Positions 1 to 9,306 of a stretch of 22,369 nt of DNA are shown here, piece by piece. Position numbers and translations under genes: made by a program. The notes beneath the pieces were generated by a model. That model was not told where the DNA came from and made no database searches. It saw nothing but the letters and a program-made list of their open reading frames with translations. Each line of letters starts with the position of its first letter. Within the stretch, counting starts at the first letter, position 1. The stretch lies in the NCBI GenBank assembly GCA_937883885.1, contig CAKZXL010000775.1, positions 1 to 22,369 on the forward strand. Direction: 5' to 3'. This DNA is from an uncultured Aquincola sp. (GTDB lineage: Bacteria > Pseudomonadota > Gammaproteobacteria > Burkholderiales > Burkholderiaceae).

Positions 1-1926
<1,926 letters not shown>

Positions 1927-1966
1927 CCCGTTCCCTGCCTACACACACAACTCCGAAAGGACTTCC

Positions 1967-2350
1967 ATGAAGACACCCACCGTTCTCGCTTCGCTCGCCC
2001 TGGCTCTCGCAGGCTCGGCCTTTGCCGCTGACGACAAGCACGACCACGCCCATGAGCACAAGCCGATGCACGGCGGCGTGGTCGTCGAAGTCAAGGACAT
2101 GGACTACGAGCTCGTCGCCAAGGCGACAACGATCCAGCTATTCCTGCGCGACCACGGCAAGACCGCCGACGTATCCAAGGCCACGGCCAAGGTCACGCTG
2201 CTGACCGGCACCGAGAAGCAGGAGGTCGAATTGAAGCCGGCCGGCGAAAAGCTCGAGGCCACTGGCAGCTTCAAGGTTGGCCCCGGCACCAAGGCGGTTG
2301 CCGTGGTGATGGTGGCAGGCAAGCCTGCCACCGCGCGCTTGGAAGCCTGA
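1967..2350 (+). CDS. Small His-rich secreted protein, paralogue of the one at 12757-13176
   Basis: A 127-residue protein with a clear signal peptide (cleavage probably after AFA at residue 20) and a His/Asp-rich mature N-terminus (H25, H27, H29, H31, H35), followed by a predicted beta-rich domain of about 85 residues with the landmarks HGGVVVEV, YELVAK, LFLRDHGK and VTLLTG. An AAAGGA ribosome site precedes the ATG. It sits between an RND permease (40 bases upstream) and a TauE-type exporter (2 bases downstream), so co-transcription is likely. It is clearly homologous to the 139-residue protein after czcA. Both resemble, in order and spacing of landmarks, the N-terminal domain of CzcB-type fusion proteins (His-rich stretch, then xGG, then a sandwich-like domain). 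Periplasmic metal binding or pump assistance is inference; I know no characterised member. Confidence 0.85.
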   Translation: MKTPTVLASLALALAGSAFAADDKHDHAHEHKPMHGGVVVEVKDMDYELVAKATTIQLFLRDHGKTADVSKATAKVTLLTGTEKQEVELKPAGEKLEATGSFKVGPGTKAVAVVMVAGKPATARLEA

Positions 2351-2352
2351 CC

Positions 2353-3159
2353 ATGACCAGCACGACCGGAGCACCTGGCAGTTCCTCACTGATCCGCGCC
2401 CTTGTGGCTGGCTGCGCCGTGGGCTCGCTGGGCGGGCTCATCGGCCTGGGCGGTGCCGAGTTCCGCCTGCCGCTGCTGATCGGCCTCTTCGGGTTCGCCG
2501 CTTTGCACGCGGTCATCTTGAACAAGGCGATGAGCTTGGTGGTGGTGGCGAGCGCGCTGATCTTCCGCAGTACGACCATCCCGTTTGCAGAAGTGGCGAG
2601 CCACTGGCCTGTCATCGTGAACCTGCTGGCCGGCAGCCTGCTGGGCGCATGGGTTGGCGCCTCTTGGGCCTCACGCATGAAGGGCCGAACGCTGTACCAG
2701 GTGCTCGCGGGCCTGCTCGTCGTGATCGCCGTGGTGCTGATGCTGGGGCACGACCGCGCGACGCAGGACCCCATCCTTACCGGCACCGCCCAGCTCGTGG
2801 CCGGTGTGGTTGCCGGCTTCGGCATCGGCGTGGTCGCCTCCATCATGGGCGTGGCCGGCGGCGAACTGCTGATCCCGACGCCGGTGCTGCTGTTCGGCGT
2901 CGACATCAAGCTGGCAGGTTCGCTCTCGTTGGCCATCAGCCTTCCGACGATGATGGTGGGCTTCGCACGCTACAGCCAGGACCAGGCGTTCAGCATCCTG
3001 CGTGGGCACAGGTCGTTCGTCATCGCAATGGCGGCAGGCTCCATCGTTGGCGCGGCCATCGGAGGCCAGCTTCTGGGCGTCGTCCCGTCTGGCATCCTGC
3101 TGCCCGCCCTTGCGGCCATCTTGCTCATCTCCGCGGTGAAGGTGTGGCGGCACCAGTAG
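2353..3159 (+). CDS. Sulfite exporter TauE/SafE family membrane protein
   Basis: A 268-residue multi-pass inner-membrane protein. It shows the internal duplication typical of TauE/SafE: a first Gly-rich repeat (GSLGGLIGLGGAEFRLPLLI, about residues 24-43) and a second (GVVASIMGVAGGELLIPTPV, about residues 158-177), each starting a bundle of hydrophobic helices. Family members export sulfite, sulfoacetate or other small anions, and some are linked to metal or sulfur metabolism; the substrate here is unknown. The ATG lies 2 bases after the stop of the small His-rich protein, which suggests translational coupling and a joint function with the RND pump. No other start fits as well. Family call is secure; role in metal resistance is inferred only from context. 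Confidence 0.88.
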   Translation: MTSTTGAPGSSSLIRALVAGCAVGSLGGLIGLGGAEFRLPLLIGLFGFAALHAVILNKAMSLVVVASALIFRSTTIPFAEVASHWPVIVNLLAGSLLGAWVGASWASRMKGRTLYQVLAGLLVVIAVVLMLGHDRATQDPILTGTAQLVAGVVAGFGIGVVASIMGVAGGELLIPTPVLLFGVDIKLAGSLSLAISLPTMMVGFARYSQDQAFSILRGHRSFVIAMAAGSIVGAAIGGQLLGVVPSGILLPALAAILLISAVKVWRHQ

Positions 3160-3337
3160 CAGCGGTACGCCTATTTCCGCCATCGATGAGGCAGCAGCTC
3201 TTCAATTCGGCTATCGAGTTGGTTGCTCGAGCACGTGCGCTCGCTCAGGGTACCGGAAGCTTTGAGCTCACTGACCGACCGTCCTTTCCCTCACCGCAGC
3301 GTGAAGCTCTGCTTCCTGCGTTTTCAGAACGAGTTCA
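3160..3337. other. Convergent intergenic region, no gene seen
   Basis: The 178 bases between the converging TauE-type gene and cadA. A reading frame starting at 3186 runs into the cadA antisense strand but resembles nothing I recognise and its codon use is not convincing. I see no clear terminator hairpin followed by a T tract. Confidence 0.5.
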
Positions 3338-5887
3338 TCAGGATGCCTTGTGCACGCCACGCAGCAGTCGCAAGCCGTTGAACACCACCAGCAGACTGGC
3401 CCCCATGTCGGCGAAGACCGCCATCCACATCGTGGCACTGCCGAACACGGCCAGCACGAAAAAGATGGCCTTGATCCCCAGCGCCAGGACGATGTTCTGC
3501 CAGAGCACCGCGTAGGTCTTCTTCGAAAGCCGGATGGTCTCGGCCACCTTGCGCAGGTCGTCGTTCATGATGAGAACGTCGGCCGCTTCCTTGGCGGTGT
3601 CGGTGCCGGCCGCGCCCATCGAGAACCCGATCTGCGCCGCCGCCAGAGATGGGCTGTCGTTGACGCCGTCACCGACCATGCCGACCTGCTCGCCAGCGCC
3701 CTGCAGCTCGGCCACCACCTTTTGCTTGTCTTCAGGCAACAGACCGGCACGTACCTCGTCGATACCCACCTGCTGTGCGATGGCTTGAGCCGTCGTCGCG
3801 TTGTCGCCGGTCAACATCACTGCGCGCACACCCATCGCCCTCAGCTCGGCCACGGCGTGCCTGCTGGTCTCCTTGGTCGTGTCGGCAACGGCGAAGAGCA
3901 CGAGCGCTCGGCTGTCGTCGGCCAGGACCGAGAGCGTGCGGCCCTGGGCCTCGTGCTCTTTCATCAGCGCTTCCAGCGCTGGCGAGCACTGGCCGCGCTC
4001 ATGAAGCCAACGGTGGTTGCCCAAGATGTACTTGTACCCGCCGATGCTGCCGTGCACGCCCTTGCCGAGCTCGGCACCGAAATGCTGCACCTCCTCGGTC
4101 GCACCTTCGAGGCCTGCGGCAACGGCCTTGGACACCGGGTGGTCGGAGCGTGTCGCAAGGCTTCGTGCCACACGCAGGACTGGCTCGCCGGCGGCATCGC
4201 CGTTCAGCACCTGATGGGCGACCAGTTTGGGCTTGCCTTCCGTCAGCGTGCCGGTCTTGTCCACGCCGATGACAGTGAGCTTGCGCGCCTGTTCCAGGTA
4301 AACGCCGCCTTTGACCAGGATGCCGCGCTTGGCTGCTGCCGCGAGGCCGCTGACGACGGTGACCGGCGTGGAAATCACGAGCGCGCATGGACAGGCGATG
4401 ACCAGCAGGACCAACGCCTTGTAGACCGCCTCCAACCACGGCCATCCGGCCAGCAAAGGGAAGCCGACGGCAACTGCTACGGCGAGCGCGAACACAGCGG
4501 GCGTGTACACCGCGGCAAACTTGTCGACGATGCGCTGCGTGGGGGCACGTTGTCCCTGCGCCTCCTCAACTGCATGGATGGTGCGAGCAAGGACTGTGTC
4601 ACTGGCAGGCTTGGTGACCTGAAACTCCAGCGAGCCGCTCTGGTTGATGGTGCCTGCGAAGACGTCGTCACCCGGCCCTTTGTCGACCGGGATGCTCTCC
4701 CCCGTGACGGGCGATTGGTCGACGGCACCGTGTCCGGCCGAGACCTTCCCGTCCAGGGCGAAGCGCTCACCCGGCTTCACCCGCGCTACCGCGCCGACTG
4801 AAACAGCCTTGGCATCGGTCAACGCCCAGGATCCATCGGCCTGCTTCACTTCGGCTTGAGCGGGCGAAAGCGCCAGCAGCCCCGCAATTGCATTTCGGGC
4901 GCGTTCGACCGACCGTGCCTCAATGAGCTCGGCCAGGGAGTACAGCGCCATCACCATGGCCGCTTCGGGCCACTGGCCGATGAGGAAGGCGCCGATGACC
5001 GCCACGCTCATCAAGGCGTTGATGTTCAGCTGGCCACGGAACAGCGCGGAAAGCCCCTTCCTGAACACGGCCAGGCCCGACAACGCGATGGCGACCGCGG
5101 CGACGGCCATGCCTGCCACCCGCCACGGCAGCGTGTCCGGGAAGGCCAGGTGGAAGACTTCGGCGACCACCGCGACGCCCAGCGCCGCGATGAGCCGAAC
5201 GAGCTCGGTTCGCTGGGCCTTGGCTGTCTCTTCTGCAGCCGGCGGAGCGGCAATCTGTTCCGGCGTGAACCCCAGCTTCCTGATGGCGGCGATGACCGGT
5301 TCCCACGACTCGGCAGGTGCCTCGACGGTCAGGGCTCGCGCAGGAAGGTCGAAGCGCAGACGACGAACTTCGGAGAACGACTCCAGCGCTTGTCGAATCT
5401 GACCTTCCTCGACCGGGCAGTCCATCTGGGGAATGCGCAGCAGCAAAGAACCCTTGGGCGCTGCCGGCGCAGGCGCCATCGCAGACGCGATGCCGGACGC
5501 CGGAGATGCAAGCGGGATAGGCGCTGCACAGCTTCCGGCCGAGCAGCAGGCGTCTTCGGCCTGTTTCGGCAAAGGCGGGTCCGTTTGGAAACCCGCTTTG
5601 TTGACGGCGGCGCGAGCTGCGTCCCAGGCTGCGTCCTCCGCGCGCATCGTTACCGAACAGCCGGCCATGTCGAACTTGAGATCGGTGACCCCATGCACCT
5701 GCGCAAGGGCCGCGCGGACCTGTCGTTCCTCATGGCCGCAGCACATCGCGGGCACCCCGAGGATGCGCTGCGGAGCCTGCGGGGATTTGCCGCCTTCACA
5801 GTCGCCAGAAGCGCAGCAACTGTCCGCCGCGGGTGCAGGCACGGGCGGCTGGGGCCTGGAACGGTGGAATGTGATGGGGGTCGTCAT
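3338..5887 (-). CDS. cadA: Zn2+/Cd2+/Pb2+-exporting P-type ATPase (P1B-2)
   Basis: An 849-residue metal-transporting ATPase that moves divalent soft metals from cytoplasm to periplasm. Two N-terminal HMA domains are visible (MCCGHEE near residue 48, MDCPVEE near 155), each preceded by a Cys cluster (CCASGDC at 24-30, CCSAGSC at 113-119). Core motifs are all intact: TGES (395-398), the CPC metal site in the membrane (499-501), the phosphorylation site DKTGTLT (D543), SDHP (581-584), TGDN, and GDGVND (739-744). The last helix carries D827 in the AVFADMGASLL segment, the acidic residue typical of the Zn/Cd/Pb class. The start at 5887 is set by the CadR-type promoter about 24 bases upstream. Divergent from cadR. 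ZntA, CadA or PbrA would all be acceptable names; metal preference within the class cannot be read from sequence. Confidence 0.95.
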   Translation of the reverse strand: MTTPITFHRSRPQPPVPAPAADSCCASGDCEGGKSPQAPQRILGVPAMCCGHEERQVRAALAQVHGVTDLKFDMAGCSVTMRAEDAAWDAARAAVNKAGFQTDPPLPKQAEDACCSAGSCAAPIPLASPASGIASAMAPAPAAPKGSLLLRIPQMDCPVEEGQIRQALESFSEVRRLRFDLPARALTVEAPAESWEPVIAAIRKLGFTPEQIAAPPAAEETAKAQRTELVRLIAALGVAVVAEVFHLAFPDTLPWRVAGMAVAAVAIALSGLAVFRKGLSALFRGQLNINALMSVAVIGAFLIGQWPEAAMVMALYSLAELIEARSVERARNAIAGLLALSPAQAEVKQADGSWALTDAKAVSVGAVARVKPGERFALDGKVSAGHGAVDQSPVTGESIPVDKGPGDDVFAGTINQSGSLEFQVTKPASDTVLARTIHAVEEAQGQRAPTQRIVDKFAAVYTPAVFALAVAVAVGFPLLAGWPWLEAVYKALVLLVIACPCALVISTPVTVVSGLAAAAKRGILVKGGVYLEQARKLTVIGVDKTGTLTEGKPKLVAHQVLNGDAAGEPVLRVARSLATRSDHPVSKAVAAGLEGATEEVQHFGAELGKGVHGSIGGYKYILGNHRWLHERGQCSPALEALMKEHEAQGRTLSVLADDSRALVLFAVADTTKETSRHAVAELRAMGVRAVMLTGDNATTAQAIAQQVGIDEVRAGLLPEDKQKVVAELQGAGEQVGMVGDGVNDSPSLAAAQIGFSMGAAGTDTAKEAADVLIMNDDLRKVAETIRLSKKTYAVLWQNIVLALGIKAIFFVLAVFGSATMWMAVFADMGASLLVVFNGLRLLRGVHKAS

Positions 5888-5910
5888 GGCAGCGTCTCGG
5901 TAGCCGCAGC

Positions 5911-5941
5911 ATTTGAATACCTGTACCCACTACAGAGTCAA
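5911..5941 (-). promoter_or_regulatory. MerR-type cadA promoter with CadR operator
   Basis: Read on the minus strand: a -35 hexamer TTGACT (5941-5936), a 19-base spacer, and a -10 TCAAAT (5916-5911). The spacer holds the near-perfect dyad CTGTAGTGGGTACAG (5935-5921). A long 19-base spacer with a CTGTAG-centred dyad is the hallmark of promoters activated by MerR-family metal regulators, which untwist the DNA. It lies about 24 bases upstream of the cadA ATG, so the leader would be short. Confidence 0.8.
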
Positions 5942-5988
5942 GGCCCTGCTGTGGACAGCGACTTTCGTGGGCGCTGCCACGTACAATT

Positions 5989-6003
5989 CTGTAGCTACTA
6001 CAG
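5989..6003. promoter_or_regulatory. Second CadR-type dyad, in front of cadR
   Basis: A perfect dyad CTGTAG-CTA-CTACAG just upstream of the cadR start (6025). A good -10 hexamer, TACAAT (5982-5987), sits directly before it on the plus strand, though I see no convincing -35. CadR bound here would cover the start region of its own transcript, so autorepression is a reasonable inference. The half-sites match those of the cadA operator 53 bases away. Confidence 0.65.
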
Positions 6004-6024
6004 ACTCATCTTCCGGGGGCTGGC

Positions 6025-6477
6025 ATGAAGATCGGCGAGCTATCTGCGGCCTCGGCCACGCAAATCGAGACCATTCGCTTCTACGAGCGGGAGGGTCTGC
6101 TGCCAGCGCCACCACGGACGTCGGGCAACTTCCGCACCTATGAAGCCCCGCATCTCGAACGATTGCAGTTCATACGCTTCTGCCGCAGCCTGGACATGTC
6201 GCTCGACGAAGTGCGAGTTCTTCTGCGGTTCAAGGACGACCCGACGGCGGACTGCGGCGACGTGAACTCGCTGCTGGACGCACACATCGGCCACGTCTCG
6301 ACCCGCATCAAGGAACTGCGAACGCTCGAGAAGCAACTGAAGGACCTGCGGCAGCGGTGCTGCAGCCAGCAGAGCGCCGACCAATGCGGCATCCTGGCTG
6401 GGCTCTCCGAGGCGGCGCGGGAACCCGGCGATGCTCCCCAGCCGACGGGTCACCTACGGGGCGTACATCGTCACTGA
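6025..6477 (+). CDS. cadR: MerR-family Cd/Pb/Zn-responsive regulator
   Basis: A 150-residue cytoplasmic regulator. The N-terminus (MKIGELSAASATQIETIRFYEREGLL) is the MerR winged-helix DNA-binding domain, followed by the long dimerisation helix (about residues 80-110) and a metal-binding tail. Cysteines C77, C112 and C121 match the three metal ligands of the CadR/PbrR group; C113 is an additional one. The C-terminal HLRGVHRH resembles the His-rich tail of CadR proteins. It is transcribed away from cadA with both CTGTAG dyads in the 137-base gap, the standard arrangement for metal-induced activation of cadA. CadR and PbrR cannot be separated with certainty from sequence alone. Confidence 0.93.
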   Translation: MKIGELSAASATQIETIRFYEREGLLPAPPRTSGNFRTYEAPHLERLQFIRFCRSLDMSLDEVRVLLRFKDDPTADCGDVNSLLDAHIGHVSTRIKELRTLEKQLKDLRQRCCSQQSADQCGILAGLSEAAREPGDAPQPTGHLRGVHRH

Positions 6478-6524
6478 ACACCGCGCGCAGACTATGGCGC
6501 TGCCCTCATCGCACACGTCAGCCG

Positions 6525-6557
6525 TCGCCGCGCCAACGGCCGAAGGTGCTGCGGCGA
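6525..6557. terminator. Possible hairpin between converging cadR and czcE-like gene
   Basis: A 7-base perfect inverted repeat TCGCCGC (6525-6531) / GCGGCGA (6551-6557), with a smaller GCC-aac-GGC helix inside its loop (6532-6540). It ends right at the stop codon of the czcE-like gene. No T tract follows on either strand, so intrinsic termination is uncertain. Confidence 0.3.
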
Positions 6558-6914
6558 TCAGCCTTCGCGTTCCGCCTCGTTGGGGGCCACGTAGACCTTG
6601 AGATTGCCCGCGCCGAAGCCACTGGGCGCGATGGATTGAAGATCCACAGCGCGATGGCCGACGACGGCAAACTTCCAGCTGAAGCGCTTGTCGCCGTCGA
6701 CAAAGGTGACCACATCCCCGCAGCGGATGTTGGCGTACTTCTGCGTCCGGACGTCGACGACATAGCCGCTGTATTGGCCGTTGTCGGGCGAACCGTAGAC
6801 CGATCGGCCGTTCATCAGCTTGTCGGTTCCCCAGGGAGCTGCCGACGCAACGGATGCGCCGAGCACAGAAAAGGACGAGAGGCCAACGACGAACAGCGTG
6901 CGAACCAGAGACAT
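6558..6914 (-). CDS. czcE: CzcE-like periplasmic metal-resistance protein (copy 1)
   Basis: A 118-residue secreted protein with a signal peptide (about residues 1-25, ending ASA). The mature part carries the block GRSVYG, then CGDVVTFVDGDKRFSWKF (C65) and GHRAV. The same blocks occur in the protein at 19773-20102, and they are what I recognise from CzcE of Cupriavidus metallidurans, a small periplasmic protein reported to bind copper. The ATG at 6914 has an AGGAG ribosome site 7 bases upstream (6922-6926); a longer frame over the same bases is out of phase and has no protein character. It is divergent from czcRS, as expected of a gene controlled by that system. CzcE family assignment is from memory of the motif, not a search. 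Confidence 0.75.
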   Translation of the reverse strand: MSLVRTLFVVGLSSFSVLGASVASAAPWGTDKLMNGRSVYGSPDNGQYSGYVVDVRTQKYANIRCGDVVTFVDGDKRFSWKFAVVGHRAVDLQSIAPSGFGAGNLKVYVAPNEAEREG

Positions 6915-6983
6915 TGTTCAACTCCTAAGTGATAACAAAACGGCGACCCGGTCGGGCCGTGCATGCAACGCAGCACACGGGTT

Positions 6984-6997
6984 GAACTCTAGAACTC
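6984..6997 (+). promoter_or_regulatory. Direct repeat in the czcE-czcR divergent region
   Basis: GAACTC-TA-GAACTC, an 8-base-period direct repeat in the 159-base gap between the divergent czcE-like gene and czcR. OmpR-type regulators often bind direct repeats, so this may be a response-regulator site, but the period is shorter than usual and no second copy was found. A small hairpin (TGGGG-aactg-CCCCA, 7049-7063) also lies just upstream of the czcR start. Confidence 0.22.
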
Positions 6998-7073
6998 GGA
7001 AGCCCACGGGATTCGGACCGCAACCTAACAGGCGCGTCATGTTGGCGATGGGGAACTGCCCCACAATCGATCC

Positions 7074-7760
7074 ATGCGTATCTTGGTGATCGAAGACGAG
7101 GTTCGGCTGGCCGATGGCATTCGCCGAGGACTGATGGAACACGGCCATGTCGTCGACGTCTGCTTGGATGGTGTCGACGGTGCCCATCTGGCGGTCGAGG
7201 GTGTATACGACCTCTTGATTCTGGACATCATGCTGCCGGGCATGGACGGCTTCCAGGTGCTGAAGACCGTGCGACGGACACGACAGCTTCCCGTCCTGAT
7301 GCTGACGGCGAGAGACTCCGTCGAAGACCGCGTGCGAGGCTTGGAAGGCGGGGCAGACGACTACCTGGCTAAGCCCTTCGCGTTCTCCGAACTGATGGCG
7401 CGTGTGCACGCCCTGCTGCGGCGCGGCGGTGCTGACCGTGTCGTCAATCCCAGCCGCCTGGTGTTGCATGACCTCGAGGTCGACCTGATCGGCCGGCGGG
7501 CCATGCGCGCGGGCACGCGGCTGAGCCTGACAGCCAAGGAGTTCAACCTGCTCGCGCTCCTGTTGCGCCGCCGGGGCGAGGTGCTGTCGCGGACGATGCT
7601 GGCGGAGCTCGTCTGGGACATGAACTTCGACAGCGATTCCAACGTGATCGAAGTGGCCGTACGGCGACTGCGTAGGAAGCTCGACGACCCCTTCGACACC
7701 AAGCTGCTGCACACCGTTCGTGGCATGGGTTACGTGCTGGACGACCGGGAGTCGTCGTGA
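7074..7760 (+). CDS. czcR: Heavy-metal response regulator, OmpR/CusR/CzcR family
   Basis: A 228-residue transcription factor. The N-terminal receiver domain has the acidic pair E7/D8, phosphorylation site D51 (LLILDIMLPGMDGF), T78 in the LMLTARD motif and K100 in LAKPFAFSEL. The C-terminal winged-helix DNA-binding domain (about residues 128-224) carries the LTAKEFNLLALLLRR and VIEVAVRRLRRKLD blocks typical of the CusR/CopR/CzcR branch. MRILVIEDE is the canonical start. The stop overlaps the sensor kinase start (GTGA), so the two are translationally coupled. CzcR is the best name by context (czc genes, czcE divergent upstream); CusR/CopR/IrlR would be alternatives since metal specificity is not visible. 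Confidence 0.92.
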   Translation: MRILVIEDEVRLADGIRRGLMEHGHVVDVCLDGVDGAHLAVEGVYDLLILDIMLPGMDGFQVLKTVRRTRQLPVLMLTARDSVEDRVRGLEGGADDYLAKPFAFSELMARVHALLRRGGADRVVNPSRLVLHDLEVDLIGRRAMRAGTRLSLTAKEFNLLALLLRRRGEVLSRTMLAELVWDMNFDSDSNVIEVAVRRLRRKLDDPFDTKLLHTVRGMGYVLDDRESS

Positions 7761-9145
7761 CGCCGCATCAGGCGCCGAGCCTTGTCAAGAAGCTGTCATG
7801 GCTCTTGGCGATACAAACGCTGATCGGACTCGGCGTCGTGTCCGTCTCGATCTATGTCGCGATGTCTCTGATCCTCGCGGCAAGGGAAACAGAAGAGCTT
7901 CGCGCCAAGGTGGAGTTGTTGCGCCACGTAGTACGGGAAGCCCCCGGCGGCAAGGACACCCCTGCCCTGCGCCATAAGCTCGATGACATCCTGACCGGTC
8001 ACGGCGACCTAGAGGTCGTCGTGGTCGACGCCGGCGGCCAAACCGTCTATCGAAACGTTCCTGCGAGTGATTTCAGCCGGTCTCGACAGACCGAACTGCA
8101 GACCACCTGGCTGCGAAGTGTTGTCGAAGAACCCGTCCACTTGCGCATCAAGCTGGATACCTCGGACAACCAAGCTGTGTTGCAGGGGCTGGCGGCCACG
8201 CTGCTGGCGGCCACGATCATCGGCGCGGCCGCAGTGTCGTTCGGTGGCTTCTGGCAGGTGAGGCAAGCACTGATGCCCCTGCGGCGACTGGCTCGCGAGA
8301 CGCGCGAGCTCGAAGCCCACCGGCTCGATCAACGGCTCGGCACCGAAGGCTACGCGCGGGAGCTACAGCCATGGATCCGCCAGTTCAACCTTCTGTTGTC
8401 TCGCCTGGAAGGCGCTTACCAACAGTTGGAGGGATTCAACGCCGATGTCGCCCACGAGTTGAGAACGCCGCTGGCCACCCTCGTCACTCGCACCGAGCTC
8501 GACCTGCAGGCCGACCGAAGTGCGGCAGAACTGCGCGACAGCATGGGCGCGAGCCTCGAGGACTTGCACCGGCTGTCATCCATCGTCAACGACATGCTCT
8601 TCCTGTCGCGGGCGGACCGCGGCATCAAGGCGCGGCGCGGCGACGCAGCCAGCGTGGCGGAAGAGGTCGTTCGGGTGCTGGAGTTCCACGAGGCAGCCAT
8701 CGAAGAGTCGGAATTGACCGTTGGCGTGCACGGTGACGCGCGGCTCGCATTCGACGCCGGGTTGCTGCGCCGTGCGATCTCCAACCTTGTCGAGAACGCG
8801 ACGCGGTATGCACATGCTTCATCGGAGATCAGCGTCGACATCGCAACCGAGAAGGCAGACGAGGTGAGCATCAAGGTGCACAACATCGGCACCCCCGTCG
8901 ACCCGAAGATCCTGCCGCGCTTGTTCGACCGGTTCTACCGCGAAGAATCAGCACGGTCGAGGACCGCCGGGAAGGACCACTATGGCCTGGGGCTCGCCAT
9001 CGTCGCGGCCATCGCCCGCATGCACGACGGCAAGACCTTCGCTACGTCCGATGGCGGCCACACGACCATTGGCTTCACGGTCAAGGCGCAGTCCGCGAAT
9101 GAACAAAAAAGTGACCTGACGGGATCGTCCCGCCAGGTCCAATGA
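7757..9145 (+). CDS. czcS: Membrane sensor histidine kinase, heavy-metal type
   Basis: A 462-residue inner-membrane kinase starting with GTG at 7757, inside the stop of czcR. Helix 1 is about residues 13-41, a periplasmic sensor loop runs to about 140, helix 2 is about 141-165, then a HAMP linker. The dimerisation/phosphorylation box is DVAHELRTPLATL with H233. The ATP-binding domain has the N-box (ISNLVENATRYA, N347) and a G-box (DHYGLGLAIV, 407-416). The periplasmic loop is about 100 residues, as in CzcS/CusS-like sensors, and would read periplasmic metal. The 3' end carries a run of six A's (9105-9110) and a strong hairpin that overlaps the stop codon. Confidence 0.9.
   Translation: MTPHQAPSLVKKLSWLLAIQTLIGLGVVSVSIYVAMSLILAARETEELRAKVELLRHVVREAPGGKDTPALRHKLDDILTGHGDLEVVVVDAGGQTVYRNVPASDFSRSRQTELQTTWLRSVVEEPVHLRIKLDTSDNQAVLQGLAATLLAATIIGAAAVSFGGFWQVRQALMPLRRLARETRELEAHRLDQRLGTEGYARELQPWIRQFNLLLSRLEGAYQQLEGFNADVAHELRTPLATLVTRTELDLQADRSAAELRDSMGASLEDLHRLSSIVNDMLFLSRADRGIKARRGDAASVAEEVVRVLEFHEAAIEESELTVGVHGDARLAFDAGLLRRAISNLVENATRYAHASSEISVDIATEKADEVSIKVHNIGTPVDPKILPRLFDRFYREESARSRTAGKDHYGLGLAIVAAIARMHDGKTFATSDGGHTTIGFTVKAQSANEQKSDLTGSSRQVQ
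9113..9139 (+). terminator. Hairpin at the 3' end of czcS
   Basis: GACCTG-a-CGGGA-tcg-TCCCG-c-CAGGTC: 11 paired bases with one A/C mismatch and a 3-base loop, lying over the last codons of czcS. A second perfect dyad GAGGTC-A-GACCTC follows at 9144-9156. There is no T tract, so it may act as a processing, attenuation or weak termination signal between czcS and eptA. Confidence 0.4.
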
Positions 9146-9306
9146 GGTCAGACCTCCTGTTCAACCGAACGTACCCTCGCACTATCGCGTGAAACGGCCT
9201 CATCGTGTCCAGCGTCCCCACGACGTCGCTGTTATACGAATGTCCGGTTTCTGTCATCCCCGGAGAATTAGCGTGCGGACCCCGATCTGCTCGAAGTTGA
9301 TTCTCG

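Noticed and set aside
2649..3515. 288-codon frame running from the TauE gene into the cadA 3' end
   Set aside because: First half overlaps TauE out of frame and the last part is antisense to cadA; only 3160-3337 is free and its translation is unrecognisable.
3350..6028. Long plus-strand frames (483 and 390 codons) opposite cadA
   Set aside because: cadA has every P-type ATPase motif in the minus frame; the antisense translations match nothing.
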